From Podocnemis expansa (Eukaryota > Chordata > Testudines > Podocnemididae), in contig ML681995.1 of NCBI GenBank assembly GCA_007922195.1, positions 15,799,689 to 15,863,688 on the forward strand: a stretch of 64,000 bases of DNA, in the 5' to 3' direction. Below, one piece after another: positions 12,731-22,939 of the stretch. Positions within the stretch are counted from its first letter, which is position 1. Every line of letters starts with the position of its first letter. The notes below the pieces were generated by a model. The model ran no database searches and was not told the DNA's origin. It saw only the letters and a program-made list of their open reading frames with translations. The translations under genes and the position numbers were made by a program.

Positions 12731-13261
12731 GATAAGCAGATTGTCTGGTCTTTCTAGAAAACAAGTGTCCATTACATTTACCAAGACAATTATATTTTTG
12801 CTGGTGTTTGCCTGAATAATGAAGACTAAAAATGAAGATTCAGAAAAGACTCAGACAAATTAGCAAATAATGGCAAATAGTTATGACAACATAAACTCTA
12901 CCTCCTCATCCAGCCACTCGTACCCCAAAATGGAATTTATTGTGAAGGGAATGACAGAGCTGTAGTGGTGTATATAAAAAAGAAAAAAAAAAAAAAGAGA
13001 AAAAATCAAGCCATTGTGAAAGTATGGATGGAAAGGCACAAACATACAGCCTTGAAGTCACTGAAGATAGTTGGTCCATCATGAGGTTTTTATTTCTATC
13101 AAGCTCACTGAAAATGCAGAAGTTCCTCTTCATGGGAAACTCTGTACTTAGAATTGTCAAAAGTCTGGATATTTCAGAAACACTGGAGCATAAGTGATCT
13201 CTCAACATTCTGTTGCAATATTTTTGATCAAAACTAAATCTTTTAAACATTCTTAATTGAA

Positions 13262-13680
13262 TGCGAACAGGGGACAGCAAACAGGGGAGTTTGAGAGGGA
13301 AGGAGTTTGTGAAGCCCCGAGAAGGAGGTGAAGGCGATCCCCTAGCTGAAAGCAGCAAGGGACAGAGTGTGCTTGGGTGAGGGTTTGCTAACTGTGTGTG
13401 TTTGTCTGTTTGACTTTTCCCTTACAGCTGACTTCTGTTAGTTGTTTCTTACTGTGGGTGGGGGCTGCTTGCACCATTGTTCCCTGATCACCTTTGTGCA
13501 CCAGCCTCAATCAGCCTTGTGATCAGCCTTCCCCTGTGTGTTTAACAAGGGGCCAGGCCTGACCTAGGCAGAGAAGGCTTTAAAAGCCAGTGGCTGAGCG
13601 ACCAGAGGGAGCTTGCGAACAAGGGGACAGCAAACAGGGGAGTTTGAGAGGGAGTTTGGGGAGGAGTTTGTGAAACCACG
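13262..13680 (+). promoter_or_regulatory. CR1 5' UTR with a duplicated block
   Basis: A block beginning gcgaacaggggacagcaaac at 13262 recurs as gcgaacaaggggacagcaaa at about 13615, about 353 bp downstream and just before the ORF1 start. Both copies continue with 'aggggagtttgagaggga' and 'aggagtttgtgaa'. The 5' UTR therefore looks like one partial and one complete promoter unit in tandem, as known for some L1 elements. Promoter function is inferred from position, not shown. Confidence 0.6.
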
Positions 13681-14745
13681 ATGGTGAAGAGGAGCCGCAC
13701 TGCTGCCAGCACCCCTTCTGTCTCTTCTACCTGTGCCTGTAGCCAGACAGACATCCTGACCATAGATATCTCTACCCAGACCCTGGTGTGGACTTGCAGG
13801 GACTGCAGCCTGCAGTTCCCTGTCTCCAACGATCAGGCTGGGGAGATGAATCGATGTGACAGGTGCCTGCTGGTGGAATCTCTCAGGAGGCAGGTGGGAG
13901 AGTTACAGGAGGAGGTGTCTCGGCTTAGGAGTATCCACACCCTGGAGAAGTTCCTCAACAGCATCCACGAGGAGAAGTGCAAGATGGAGGGCACTGACCA
14001 GGTACCAGAGACTACTGCCACAACACTGGAGCTGGATGGGGAGCCTGTGGCAGGGGGAGGACACTGGCAGCTGGTTACCTCTGGCGGTAGGCAGTGCTCC
14101 ACCCCTGCCCAAAACCCACCCTCTGTTGTGGTGAAGAATCGTTATGCGGTGCTAGAGACAGTGAAGAAGGTGGAAGAGGAGAGGCCATGCACCCCCGAGG
14201 CTGGGAGGATCACAGCCACCACAGCTAGGAGGAAACGTAGAGTTGTGGTGGTTGGGGACTCACTTCTGAGGGGGACGGAGGCACCCGTCTGTCGCCCTGA
14301 CAAGATCTCTCGAGAGGTATGCTGCCTGCCAGGTGCCCGCATCCGAGACGTTACGGAGGGATTGTCGAGAATCATCCGCCCCTCTGACTACTACCCCATG
14401 CTTCTCATCCATGTGGGAACCAATGATACTGCGAGAGGTGATCCTCGGCAGATCAAAGGTGACTTCAGGGCTCTGGGAGCGCGGGTGAAGGAGTTTGGAG
14501 CACAGGTGGTGTTCTCCTCGATTCTTCCGGTCAAGGGTAGAGGCCTGAGCAGAGACAGATGCATCCTGGAGATGAACGTTTGGCTGCGAAGATGGTGTCG
14601 TCAGGAGGGCTTTGGCTTCCTCGACCATGGGTTGCTGTTTCAGGAAGAAGGACTGCTAGGCAGAGATGGACTCCATCTTTCGAGGAAGGGGAAGAGCGTA
14701 TTTGGACGCAGACTGGCTGACCTAGTGAGGAGGGCTTTAAACTAG
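13681..14745 (+). CDS. CR1 ORF1 protein with SGNH-esterase domain
   Basis: An intact 354-residue protein of the CR1 LINE. ORF1 proteins of this lineage bind the element RNA, and many carry a lipid-esterase-like domain of unclear role. Residues 39-62 hold two CX2C pairs (C39/C42 and C59/C62), likely a zinc-binding module, followed by a heptad-like Leu/Val stretch at about 65-90 that could form a coiled coil. The C-terminal half is an SGNH-hydrolase fold: the GDS block with Ser194 in VVVVGDSLL, the GTND block at 246-249, and the DGLH block with Asp329 and His332 supplying the rest of the triad. The start is the first Met after the duplicated 5' UTR block. All catalytic residues are present, so this copy could encode an active protein if transcribed. 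Confidence 0.85.
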   Translation: MVKRSRTAASTPSVSSTCACSQTDILTIDISTQTLVWTCRDCSLQFPVSNDQAGEMNRCDRCLLVESLRRQVGELQEEVSRLRSIHTLEKFLNSIHEEKCKMEGTDQVPETTATTLELDGEPVAGGGHWQLVTSGGRQCSTPAQNPPSVVVKNRYAVLETVKKVEEERPCTPEAGRITATTARRKRRVVVVGDSLLRGTEAPVCRPDKISREVCCLPGARIRDVTEGLSRIIRPSDYYPMLLIHVGTNDTARGDPRQIKGDFRALGARVKEFGAQVVFSSILPVKGRGLSRDRCILEMNVWLRRWCRQEGFGFLDHGLLFQEEGLLGRDGLHLSRKGKSVFGRRLADLVRRALN

Positions 14746-14789
14746 GTCTGAAGGGGGAAGGAGACCAAAGCCCACAGGTAAGTGACTAT

Positions 14790-17377
14790 GTGGGAGACCA
14801 GGGGGATGGGATGGAACTTGGGGGGTGCCGGGACTGTAACTCCAGGGATAGAAGAGAGGATAATTGGAACATGCGGGGGGAATCAAATAACTTTCTTAGA
14901 TGCTCTAATGAAGCCCTAATGCCTGAGGCAGGTGGGGGAGGTCAACATCAAAAGAAAATCCAGGGAGGTAGATACAATAGAATTGAAAGTCAAAATGGGA
15001 AAGTAGGGCAATCAGCTGGGTATCTTAGGTGGCTATACACAAATGCAAGGAGCCTGGGAAACAAGCAGGAGGAATTAGTAGCACTAGCACAGACAAAGAA
15101 CTATGACATGATTGGGATAACAGAGACGTGGTGGAATAGTTTGCATGACTGGAGCTCTGCAATAGATGGGTATAAACTGTTCAGGAAGGACAGGCAGGGA
15201 AGGAAAGGGGGAGGAGTAGCACTATATGTAAAGGAGCTCTGACTGCTCAGAGCTTCATTATGAAAGTGGAAACAAGCCAGTTGAAAGTCTGTGGCTTAAG
15301 TTTAGAGGGGAGAGCAACAAGGGGGATGTTGTGGTAGGTGTCTGCTACAGACCACCAGATCAGAAGGAGGAGGTGGATGAGGCATTCTGTGGACAACTGA
15401 CAGAAGTTTCTAGAGCACAGGCCCTGGTTCTCATGGGGGACTTCAATTACCCTGACATCTGCTGGAAGGCCAATACAGCAGTGCACAGGCAATCCAGGAA
15501 GTTTCTGGAGAGTGTTGAGGACAACTTCCTAGTACAAATGCTGGAGCAACCAACGAGGGGCCTTGCGCCTCTCGATCTGCTGCTCACAAATAGAGAAGAA
15601 TTTATCAGGGAAGTAGAGGTCAATGGCATCCTGGGTAGCAGTGACCATGAAATGATTGAGTTCAAGTTGATGATTAAAGGAAAGAAGCAAAACACAGACC
15701 CTGGACTTCAGAAAAGCAGATTTTGTCTCCCTCAGGGAACTGATGGGCAGGATCCCTTGGGAGGCTGATCTGAAGGGGAAAGGTGTCCAAGAGAGTTGGG
15801 TGCATTTTAAAGAAACCCTGCTAAGGGCACAGGAAGATACAATTCCGATAAGGAGAAAGCACAGCAAATGTGGAAGGCGCCCACTGTGGCTTAACAGAGA
15901 GCTCTGCACTGAGCTGAAGCATAAAAAGGACGCTTACAGGAAGTGGAAGCTAGGACAGATGACTAAGGAGGCATATAAAGACATTGCTCGGGACTGCAGG
16001 GATAAAATCAGAAAGGCCAAAGGACAAATGGAGTTGCAACTAGCAAGGGATGTGAAGGATAACAGGAAGGGGTTCTACAAGTATATCAATAACAAGAAGA
16101 GGATCAGGGATGGTGTAGGTCCCTTACTGAATGGGGCAGGCATCCTCGTGACAGAGGATGAGGAAAAAGCTGAAGTGCTCAATGCTTTTTTTACTTCAGT
16201 TTTCACAAGCAAGGTCAGCTCCCAGCCCACTACACTAGGTACGGGGGACTGGGGAGAAGAAGAGAGGCCCTTGGTGACAGAAGGTCAGGTTAGGGACTGC
16301 TTAAAGAAACTAGATGTGCACAAGTCCATGGGGCCGGATGAACTGCATCCGAGGGTGCTGAGGGAGCTGGCTGATGAGATAGCAGTACCGTTGGCCATTA
16401 TCTTTGAAAACTCGTGGCGAACGGGGGAGGTGCCAGAGGACTGGAAAAAAGCAAATATAGTACCTATCTTCAAGAAAGGCAAAAAGGAGGATCCAGGGAA
16501 TTACAGACCTGTCAGCCTCACCTCAATCCCTGGAAAAATCATGGAGCAGCTTCTCAAAGAATCCATCCTGAAACACTTGGAGGAACGTAAAGTAATCAGG
16601 AACAGTCAGCATGGATTTACCAAGGGTAAATCATGCCTGACCAACCTCATCGCCTTCTATGATGAGATGACTGGATTTGTGGATGCGGGAAGAGCCGTTG
16701 ATGTGATATACCTTGACTTTAGCAAGGCTTTTGATACGGTTTCCCACAGCATTCTCATTGACAAATTAAGGAAGTATGGGTTAGATGCATGGACTGTAAG
16801 GTGGATAGAAAACTGGCTAGAACAACGGTTTCAGCGCGTAGGAATCAATGGCTCCATGTCAAGTTGGCAGGCAGTAACAAGTGGTGTGCCCCAGGGGTCG
16901 GTCCTGGGGCCAGTTCTGTTCAATGTTTTCATTAATGATCTGGATGATGGGATAGATTGCACACTTAGTAAGTTTGCAGATGATACCAAACTGGGGGGAA
17001 CGGTAGACACCCTAGAGGGCAGGGACAGGATTCAGGGTGACCTAGACAAACTGGAGCAGTGGGCCAAGAGGAATCTCATGAGGTTCAACAAGGATAAGTG
17101 TAAAATCCTGCACTTGGGACGAAAAAACCCCATGTACTGCTACAGGCTGGGGAGTGATCAGCTAAATAGCAGCACTGGAGAAAAGGACCTGGGAGTCATG
17201 GTGGATGGGAAGCTGGATATGAGTCAGCAGTGTGCTCTTGCTGCCAAAAAGGCCAATGGCATACTGGGCTGCATCGGAAGAAGTGTTACCAGCAGATCAA
17301 GGGATGTGATCATTCCCCTCTATTCTGCACTAGTGAGGCCACATCTGGAATACTGTGTCCAGTTTTGGGCTCCCCAC
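14790..17377 (+). pseudogene. CR1 ORF2 (APE endonuclease and RT), broken
   Basis: ORF2 of CR1, the endonuclease/reverse transcriptase that nicks the target and copies the RNA. It is open in three consecutive frames. The first, from about 14790 to 15242, holds the endonuclease start (TNARSLGNK and ITETWW blocks). The second, to about 15705, has GVCYRPPD, MGDFNYPDICW and SSDHEMIEF, which cover endonuclease catalytic motifs. The third, from about 15705 on, has the RT with [20 protein letters not shown] and the intact catalytic FADD. Frameshifts near 15237 and 15705 separate them. The third frame runs into the Gypsy LTR at 17378. A further frameshift lies in the 3' piece after 22149. It is therefore not functional. 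Confidence 0.88.
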
Positions 17378-17561
17378 TGTAGAGTTTTAAGGGGAATTAT
17401 AATCCAATAAGGAGGACAACATATTCACAGCTGTATCAGAAGTCTTTATTGAAGAGAACTAAGAGAGAAGGAGAAGACAGACAGGTTTTCCTAGCACCTA
17501 AACGACTCTCCAATTATCACTATGACAACCCCAATGACCCTAGATAGTCCAAAACACCACA
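17378..17561 (-). repeat. Gypsy 3' LTR
   Basis: A 184-bp repeat that starts TGTAGAG and ends CACCACA on the plus strand, so it is TG...CA in either orientation. It is a direct repeat of 21968-22148. It carries a 4-bp extra 'gaca' relative to its partner. Confidence 0.93.
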
Positions 17562-17582
17562 TATTCCTCCCCCTCTAATGAA
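17562..17582 (-). promoter_or_regulatory. Gypsy polypurine tract
   Basis: On the minus strand the bases just before the 3' LTR read as a purine run, agagggggaggaata. This is the expected plus-strand DNA primer site for an LTR element, directly next to the LTR. Confidence 0.8.
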
Positions 17583-17716
17583 CACCCCCCACACCGAATA
17601 AAACCCTCCCCCCCCAGAAAGAATAAGAACTAAACTAGGAGATGAGGGTAGACTGCCCCACTTCCGGCGAACCCCCGGGGAATTATTCTGCCCCATGATG
17701 AGGTGGTCACCACTAG

Positions 17717-18488
17717 CTAAAGATCCAGCCGATTAGGAGGCCTTCTGTCACGAGGTGGATTACGGTGAACTTCTGGTATGCCCACCCCACAAGGTGGTAT
17801 TGGTGGTGGTGGGATCACAGGTACTGAGGAAGTCGCCGGAACCGGAGAGGATGTTGTGTCCGGTTGGTTCAGGGAGGCTGAAGGCGTTGAAGGGGTGGCT
17901 GGAGCAGGAGAGACAGAAACAGTCGTTTCCTGCTCTGATGTTGTATCATCAGAAAGGGTGAAGTCAGATATGTCTGCTGGAGATGCATCTTCTGGGTGGA
18001 TATGATGGAGAAGCAGCTGATCTATATGCCGTCGCCAAACTAGGCCACTCGCTGTCTGGACAGAGTAGGAAACAGGTCCTGTCTGGGCAATGACCGTTGC
18101 TGGGACCCATTTAGCTCCTGAAGCGTAGTTTCGAGCAAGAACTGGCTGTCCAATACTGAAGGTCCGGCCCTTTGTTCTTGGTGAACGTCTGCTGACCTGG
18201 TCCTGCTGTTGGCGTTGAACCACTTGCCGTGTGTCTCGTGGTTTCAACAAATCAAAGCAAGAGCGCAACTGCCGTCCCATCATAAGAAAAGCTGGAGATG
18301 CCTTAGTTGTAGCCTGTGGAGTATTTCTGTAGGACAACAAGAAGTTGTCCAGACGCTTATGAAGAGGAGAACGTCCCTTTGCGGATTTTAGAGCTTGCTT
18401 CATAGTCTGTACAAACCTTTCAGCAAGTCCATTGGTGGAAGGATGATACGGTGCTGACCTGATATGATGTATTCCATTGGCCTTCATT
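17717..18488 (-). pseudogene. Gypsy integrase C-terminal part (after frameshift)
   Basis: This open frame continues the integrase of the upstream gag-pol frame after a one-base frameshift near 18488. It begins in the block before the catalytic Glu (STNGLAERF) and goes on through the conserved SYRNTPQATT block to a GPY/F-like module (TGPVSYSVQ) that in this family contributes to DNA binding. The last 90 residues are rich in Ser, Thr and Pro and look disordered. The frame stays open further upstream to 18526, but that part is out of register with integrase. Because the Asp residues and the Glu of the active site lie in different frames, this copy cannot make an unbroken integrase without frameshifting. 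Confidence 0.88.
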
Positions 18489-21400
18489 AAAAGTTTCAAA
18501 ATCCTGAGAAATGAATTGTGGTCCATTGTCGCTCACCAGCTGTTCTGGAAGACCGTAACGACTAAAAAAGCCACGCAGGGTCTGAATAGTGGCTTCTGTA
18601 GTAGTGGACCGCATTACAGAGACTTCTGGCCATTTGGAATGGGCATCCACAGCAATCAGAAACATACATCCTTCAAACGGGCCAGTAAAATCAACATGGA
18701 TACGTTGCCATAGCCTTTCGGGCCAATCCCACAGGTGAAGAGGTGTCAACTGAGGTGTGTTCCGGACGCTCTGGCACGAGGTACAAGCTCTAGCCGTTTC
18801 TTCAATGGCCCTGTCTAAGCCCGGCCACCAGAAATAGCTCTGTGCAATTTCTTTCATGCGCACTATGCCGCAGTGACTTGAATGGAGCTGTTCCAACAAA
18901 CGTGGCCTTAATGAAGGTGGGATAATGACACGCATACCCCACAACAAACACCCGGATTGGGTCGATAACTCTGTCCTCCTAGACACATAGGGGCGGAGGT
19001 CAAGAGAGACCTGAGAGTCAGGTAAGAATGTTCCATGCATCACGAAATCCATAACTCGTGAGAGTACTGGGTCAACCCGTGTTGCTTTCTTCACTTGAGT
19101 AGCCATGACAGGTGTGTGTTCCACCTGTTCAAAGTAAAAGATTCCTTCCTGGCCCTGATCCTGCGGGCATGCCGGTAAGGGTAGCCTTGAAAGGCCATCA
19201 GCATTGCAATGCAAAGAGGATTGCCTGTACTTGATTTCATATGTGTATCCAGAAAGTATCAATGCCCATCGTTGCATCCGACTAGCAGCCAAATGCGGGA
19301 TGCCTGTGTGTGGCCCCAAAATTGATGTCAGGGGTCGATGGTCAGTGAGAAGTGTGAACTTCTTTCCCCACAGGTACTGGTGAAATTTCCGAACGCCAAA
19401 AACAATGCCCAGTGCTTTGCGTTCGATTTGGGCATAGTTAGTTTCGGCCTTGGTCAAGGAGCATGAAGCAAAAGCAATAGGCCTCTCTTCACCAGAAGGC
19501 ATAATATGTGACAATACAGCTCCAACTCCATAAGGGGAGGCATCACAAGCCAACTGAAGGGGCAAGGATGGGTCAAAATGTGTCAGAACCTTAGAGTTTA
19601 CCAGTGAGCGTTTAGCTTCATTAAACGCAATATCACAGGCTTCGGTCCAGTTCCAGGCCTTTTTCGGCCCCAGAAGCTCATGTAGGGGTTTCAGGAGTGT
19701 CGCTAATTGTGGAATAAACTTGCCATAATAGTTTAATAAGCCTAAAAAAGAGCGAAGTTGGCTTACGTTCTGAGGTAGCGGAGCATCCACAATAGCCTTA
19801 ACCTTGGCTGGAGACTTATGGAGACCATCAGCATCAATTATATGTCCTAAATATTCAACTGAGGGCTGGAAAAACTTACATTTGTCTCGGTGAACACGCA
19901 GACCATACTCTTCCAGTCTTAGCAGAGTAGCTTCCAAGTTCGTGAGGTGTTCCTCCTCATTTTTGCCCGTGACCAGGATGTCATCCAGATAGCACTGTAC
20001 TCCGGATAAACCACTCAAAATCTGATCCATTGCCCTTTGGAACAAAGCTGGAGCTGAAGTAATGCCGAAAGGTAAACGACAGTATCTGTACAACCCCTTA
20101 TGTGTTACAATTGTCAACAATTCTTGAGATTCTTCTTCAACATGCATCTGTAAGTACGCTTGACTCAAATCAATCTTGCTAAATTTTTGTCCTCCAGCCA
20201 GACCTGCAAAGATGTCCTCAATGCGGGGAAGAGGATATTGTTCTGCACATAACACTGGGTTGACAGTGACCTTGAAATCTCCACAAATCCGAATGGAGCC
20301 ATCCTTCTTCACTATTGGGACAATGGGTGTCGCCCACTGACTGTGAGTAACTGGCACCAAGACTCCCTCTTTGACTAACCGCTCCAAGTTTTCTTCCACC
20401 TTGGGTCTGATGGCAAATGGCACCATCCTGGCCTTCAAACATTTTGGTCGGCAATCAGGCTTTAGATTTAAGTTCACAGTGATTCCCTTCATACTGCCTA
20501 AGTCTTCACCAAAAACAGCAGCATGTTTCGTTAGTATTGCTGCTAGATTCATTTCTTCTTTAGTCAATTGATGCACTTGTGACCAATCGAGTTGGATTTT
20601 CCTGATCCAAGATCTTCCCATTAGGGCTGGGTAATTCCCCTTTACCACAAACAGTGGTAGCTTTGTGGTCTGTCCATTGAGTTCTACTTTCACATCAATA
20701 GTACCCAACAGGGGAACAGTCTCTCCAGTATATGTGTTCAAAACGACTACTGTCGGCTTAAGTGGCAGATGTCTAAAGTCCTTCTCATACACAAGATTAG
20801 AAACTAATGAAACTGCTGCGCCAGTGTCCAGTTCCATGCGTGTAGGTTTGCCTTCTAACACAGGTGTTACCCAGAATTTACGTGGGCCAGCTGTTATAGA
20901 CAAAACATGGATGGAATCTTCATCTTCCAATTGGGTATCACTATGATCACCAGTATTCTGCTCTACTGCATGCAGAATTTCCCTCTTAGTCCGCCAACCC
21001 AACGGCCCATTTTTGTCAGGTCTGCCACTTCTGTTCGGCTCACCCTTCCTTTGTTTGCAGGCACGTTCAATGTGCCCTCTCTTACCACATTGTCGACACC
21101 GTAGTTCTTTAAACCGGCACTCTGATGCGAGGTGGTCCTGCTTCCCACACCGGTAACATTCTTGTCTCCCCCATGCCCTGGGAGCAGATTGTAGGGATAC
21201 TTTACGGACACTGACCCCGATCTGTTGCATGTCTTGGGTGACGCGTTCCATGGAGACTGCAATTCCCACAGCCTTCTGCAAGGTGAGTTGACCTTCAGTC
21301 AATAGGTGTTTTCGTGTTGGTTCACTGTGCAGGCCACACACCAGCCTGTCACGCAGCATTTCCTCTAACATGTTCTTGAAGTCACAGTGTGCTGCCAGCT

Positions 21401-21737
21401 TCCGCAGAGCTGCTACAAATTGTACAACTGATTCACCTTCCTCTTGGTTCCTTTGGTAGAACCTATACCTCTCTGCGATTACTAGTGGCTTTGGGGAAAA
21501 ATGTGCTCCCAGAACTTCCACTAGGTCCCCGTAAGGTTTCTTCTCTGGCTTCTCCGGATAAAGCAAATCACATAGCAAATTATAAGTCTTAACTCCAATG
21601 ACTGTTAGAAAAACTGGTACCTTCTTCTCATCAGTTATGTCGTTTGCTATTACAAAATTTTGAAATCGGGCTGTATATGTCTGCCACAAATCTGCCGAAC
21701 AATCATATGCTTCAAAGGGGGTAGTAAGTAAAGCCAT
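18420..21737 (-). CDS. Gypsy Gag-Pol polyprotein (Gag, PR, RT, RNase H, integrase N-terminus)
   Basis: A single 1105-residue frame fuses Gag and Pol without a stop or shift between them. Gag lies at about 1-260 with two zinc knuckles of CX2CX4HX4C form (194-207 and 214-227). The aspartic protease has DTG at 304-306 after MEL. RT spans about 430-640 with KIDLSQAYLQ, RLPFGITSAP and the catalytic YLDD at 583-586. RNase H follows with LACDAS at about 729 and TDHRPL near 799. Integrase has an H2C2 zinc site (H952, H955, C985, C988), catalytic Asp1016 in HVDF and Asp1070 in VSDNG. The true frame is lost at about residue 1083, and the last 22 residues are out of frame. The start Met at 21737 lies about 230 bp inside the 5' LTR. 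RT and RNase H motifs look intact. Lineage (perhaps Mag-like) is uncertain. Confidence 0.93.
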   Translation of the reverse strand: MALLTTPFEAYDCSADLWQTYTARFQNFVIANDITDEKKVPVFLTVIGVKTYNLLCDLLYPEKPEKKPYGDLVEVLGAHFSPKPLVIAERYRFYQRNQEEGESVVQFVAALRKLAAHCDFKNMLEEMLRDRLVCGLHSEPTRKHLLTEGQLTLQKAVGIAVSMERVTQDMQQIGVSVRKVSLQSAPRAWGRQECYRCGKQDHLASECRFKELRCRQCGKRGHIERACKQRKGEPNRSGRPDKNGPLGWRTKREILHAVEQNTGDHSDTQLEDEDSIHVLSITAGPRKFWVTPVLEGKPTRMELDTGAAVSLVSNLVYEKDFRHLPLKPTVVVLNTYTGETVPLLGTIDVKVELNGQTTKLPLFVVKGNYPALMGRSWIRKIQLDWSQVHQLTKEEMNLAAILTKHAAVFGEDLGSMKGITVNLNLKPDCRPKCLKARMVPFAIRPKVEENLERLVKEGVLVPVTHSQWATPIVPIVKKDGSIRICGDFKVTVNPVLCAEQYPLPRIEDIFAGLAGGQKFSKIDLSQAYLQMHVEEESQELLTIVTHKGLYRYCRLPFGITSAPALFQRAMDQILSGLSGVQCYLDDILVTGKNEEEHLTNLEATLLRLEEYGLRVHRDKCKFFQPSVEYLGHIIDADGLHKSPAKVKAIVDAPLPQNVSQLRSFLGLLNYYGKFIPQLATLLKPLHELLGPKKAWNWTEACDIAFNEAKRSLVNSKVLTHFDPSLPLQLACDASPYGVGAVLSHIMPSGEERPIAFASCSLTKAETNYAQIERKALGIVFGVRKFHQYLWGKKFTLLTDHRPLTSILGPHTGIPHLAASRMQRWALILSGYTYEIKYRQSSLHCNADGLSRLPLPACPQDQGQEGIFYFEQVEHTPVMATQVKKATRVDPVLSRVMDFVMHGTFLPDSQVSLDLRPYVSRRTELSTQSGCLLWGMRVIIPPSLRPRLLEQLHSSHCGIVRMKEIAQSYFWWPGLDRAIEETARACTSCQSVRNTPQLTPLHLWDWPERLWQRIHVDFTGPFEGCMFLIAVDAHSKWPEVSVMRSTTTEATIQTLRGFFSRYGLPEQLVSDNGPQFISQDFETFNEGQWNTSYQVSTVSSFHQWTC

Positions 21738-21949
21738 GATGCCCTCTTGTGGTTATTGTTTCTCTCTTCCCTTAACAGCAGGCAGATCAGCTTTCAGAAT
21801 AGCCAGCTAGCCCTTAGGCAAACAAATCAGCTTTCACAGCTACCACCCAACCCCCATGCAAGCAGTAAAATAAAGTTTTGCTTCTTACATTGTATTCTGG
21901 TTTTCCAAAGTTGCCAGGATTGTTAAGGATAGCTACTCCATCACATATC

Positions 21950-21967
21950 CCATCCTCTGTCGCCAGA
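21950..21967 (-). promoter_or_regulatory. Gypsy primer-binding site (initiator tRNA-Met-like)
   Basis: Two bases inside the 5' LTR, the minus strand reads TGGCGACAGAGGATGG. The 3' end of vertebrate initiator tRNA-Met calls for TGGTAGCAGAGGATGG, so 13 of 16 positions agree. Use of this tRNA as primer is common in LTR retrotransposons. The three mismatches are together at positions 4-6. Confidence 0.75.
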
Positions 21968-22148
21968 TGTAGAGTTTTAAGGGGAATTATAATCCAATAA
22001 GGAGGACAACATATTCACAGCTGTATCAGAAGTCTTTATTGAAGAGAACTGAGAGAGAAGGAGAAGACAGGTTTTCCTAGCACCTAAACAACTCTCCCAT
22101 TTATCACTATGACAACCCCAATGACCCTAGATAGTCCAAAACACCACA
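21968..22148 (-). repeat. Gypsy 5' LTR
   Basis: A 181-bp direct repeat of 17378-17561. It lies at the upstream end of the element because the element is on the minus strand, and is followed on the plus strand by the cccac duplication. Confidence 0.93.
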
Positions 22149-22636
22149 CCCACTACAAAAAGGACATGGACAAATTAGAGTCCAGAGGAGGGCAACCAAA
22201 ATGATCAAAGGGCTGGAGCACAAGCCCTATGAAGAAAGACTGAAGGAACTAGGCTTATTTAGCCTGCAGAAGAGAAGACTGAGGGGGGATTTGATAGCAA
22301 CCTTCAACTACTTGAAGGGTTGCTCCAAGGAGGAGGGAGCTCGACTGTTCTCGGTAGTAACAGAGGGCAGAACGAGAAGCAATGGCTTCAAGTTACAGCT
22401 GGGGCGGTCCAGGCTGGATATTAGGAAAAACTTCCTTACTAGGCGAGTGGTGAAGCATTGGAATAAGTTGCCTAGGGAGGTGGTGGAATCTCCATCTCTG
22501 GAGGTGTTCAAGTCCCAGCTGGACAAAACACTGACTGGGATGATCTAATGGGAGTGGTCCTGCTTTTTTTGGCAGGGGGTTGGACTAGATGACCTTGTGG
22601 GGTCCCTTCCAACCCTATGATTCTATGATTCTATGA
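22149..22636 (+). mobile_element. CR1 LINE, 3' part (after Gypsy)
   Basis: This continues the CR1 copy after the Gypsy element. It encodes the C-terminal part of ORF2 (open from about 22201 to 22548, with [12 protein letters not shown] and [13 protein letters not shown]), with a frameshift near 22185 relative to the upstream piece. The short 3' UTR ends in 'ccttccaaccctatgattct' and two to three ATTCTATG units, the hallmark CR1 terminus. Confidence 0.92.
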
Positions 22637-22939
22637 AATGCTTTGTGGGTTGATTCTGCCTTTTAATTTCTTCATCTGCCTGAGACGTTGCTGCGTCTTA
22701 TGGGAGCTGAAGTTCTGGGTCCTTTGAGGGGCACTGCCAGCTGCATTATGTCTCATGATGCTGACAGTTACTCCCTGTGGCTGACTCCTAAAGGCACTTC
22801 CACAGCTCAATTACATGCAGAGGTTAACACCAATCTAATCAAAACAAAAAAGCTTTGAAATCTTTATAACAGAATCTAATGGAAATGTCTATTTTTCATA
22901 CCAAAAATTGATTTTTAATCAAAATGCTCTTTTTCCAAG

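Larger units (their letters stand above)
13262..17377 (+). mobile_element. CR1 LINE, 5' part (interrupted by Gypsy)
   Basis: This is a nearly full-length chicken-repeat-1 non-LTR retrotransposon. It holds a 5' UTR, an intact ORF1 and most of ORF2 (endonuclease and reverse transcriptase). It is cut at 17377 by the Ty3/Gypsy element, and the remaining 3' end resumes at 22149. Without the insertion the copy is about 4.6 kb. It is longer and better preserved than the other CR1 copies here, as shown by the open ORF1 and by the long ORF2 frame that includes an intact FADD motif. Confidence 0.9.
17378..22148 (-). mobile_element. Ty3/Gypsy LTR retrotransposon, nearly intact
   Basis: A 4771-bp LTR element on the minus strand, inserted in CR1 ORF2. 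It is flanked by a perfect 5-bp duplication (cccac at 17373-17377 and 22149-22153). Domain order in the coding region is gag, protease, RT, RNase H, integrase, which is the Ty3/Gypsy order. The LTRs are 184 and 181 bp and differ by about three substitutions and two short indels by eye, so the insertion is young. The primer site resembles initiator tRNA-Met. One frameshift inside integrase is the only clear lesion. There is no env gene. Confidence 0.95.

Noticed and set aside
12906..13358. 150-codon minus-strand frame
   Set aside because: It runs through a poly-A-rich stretch and the CR1 5' UTR in antisense, with no family resemblance.
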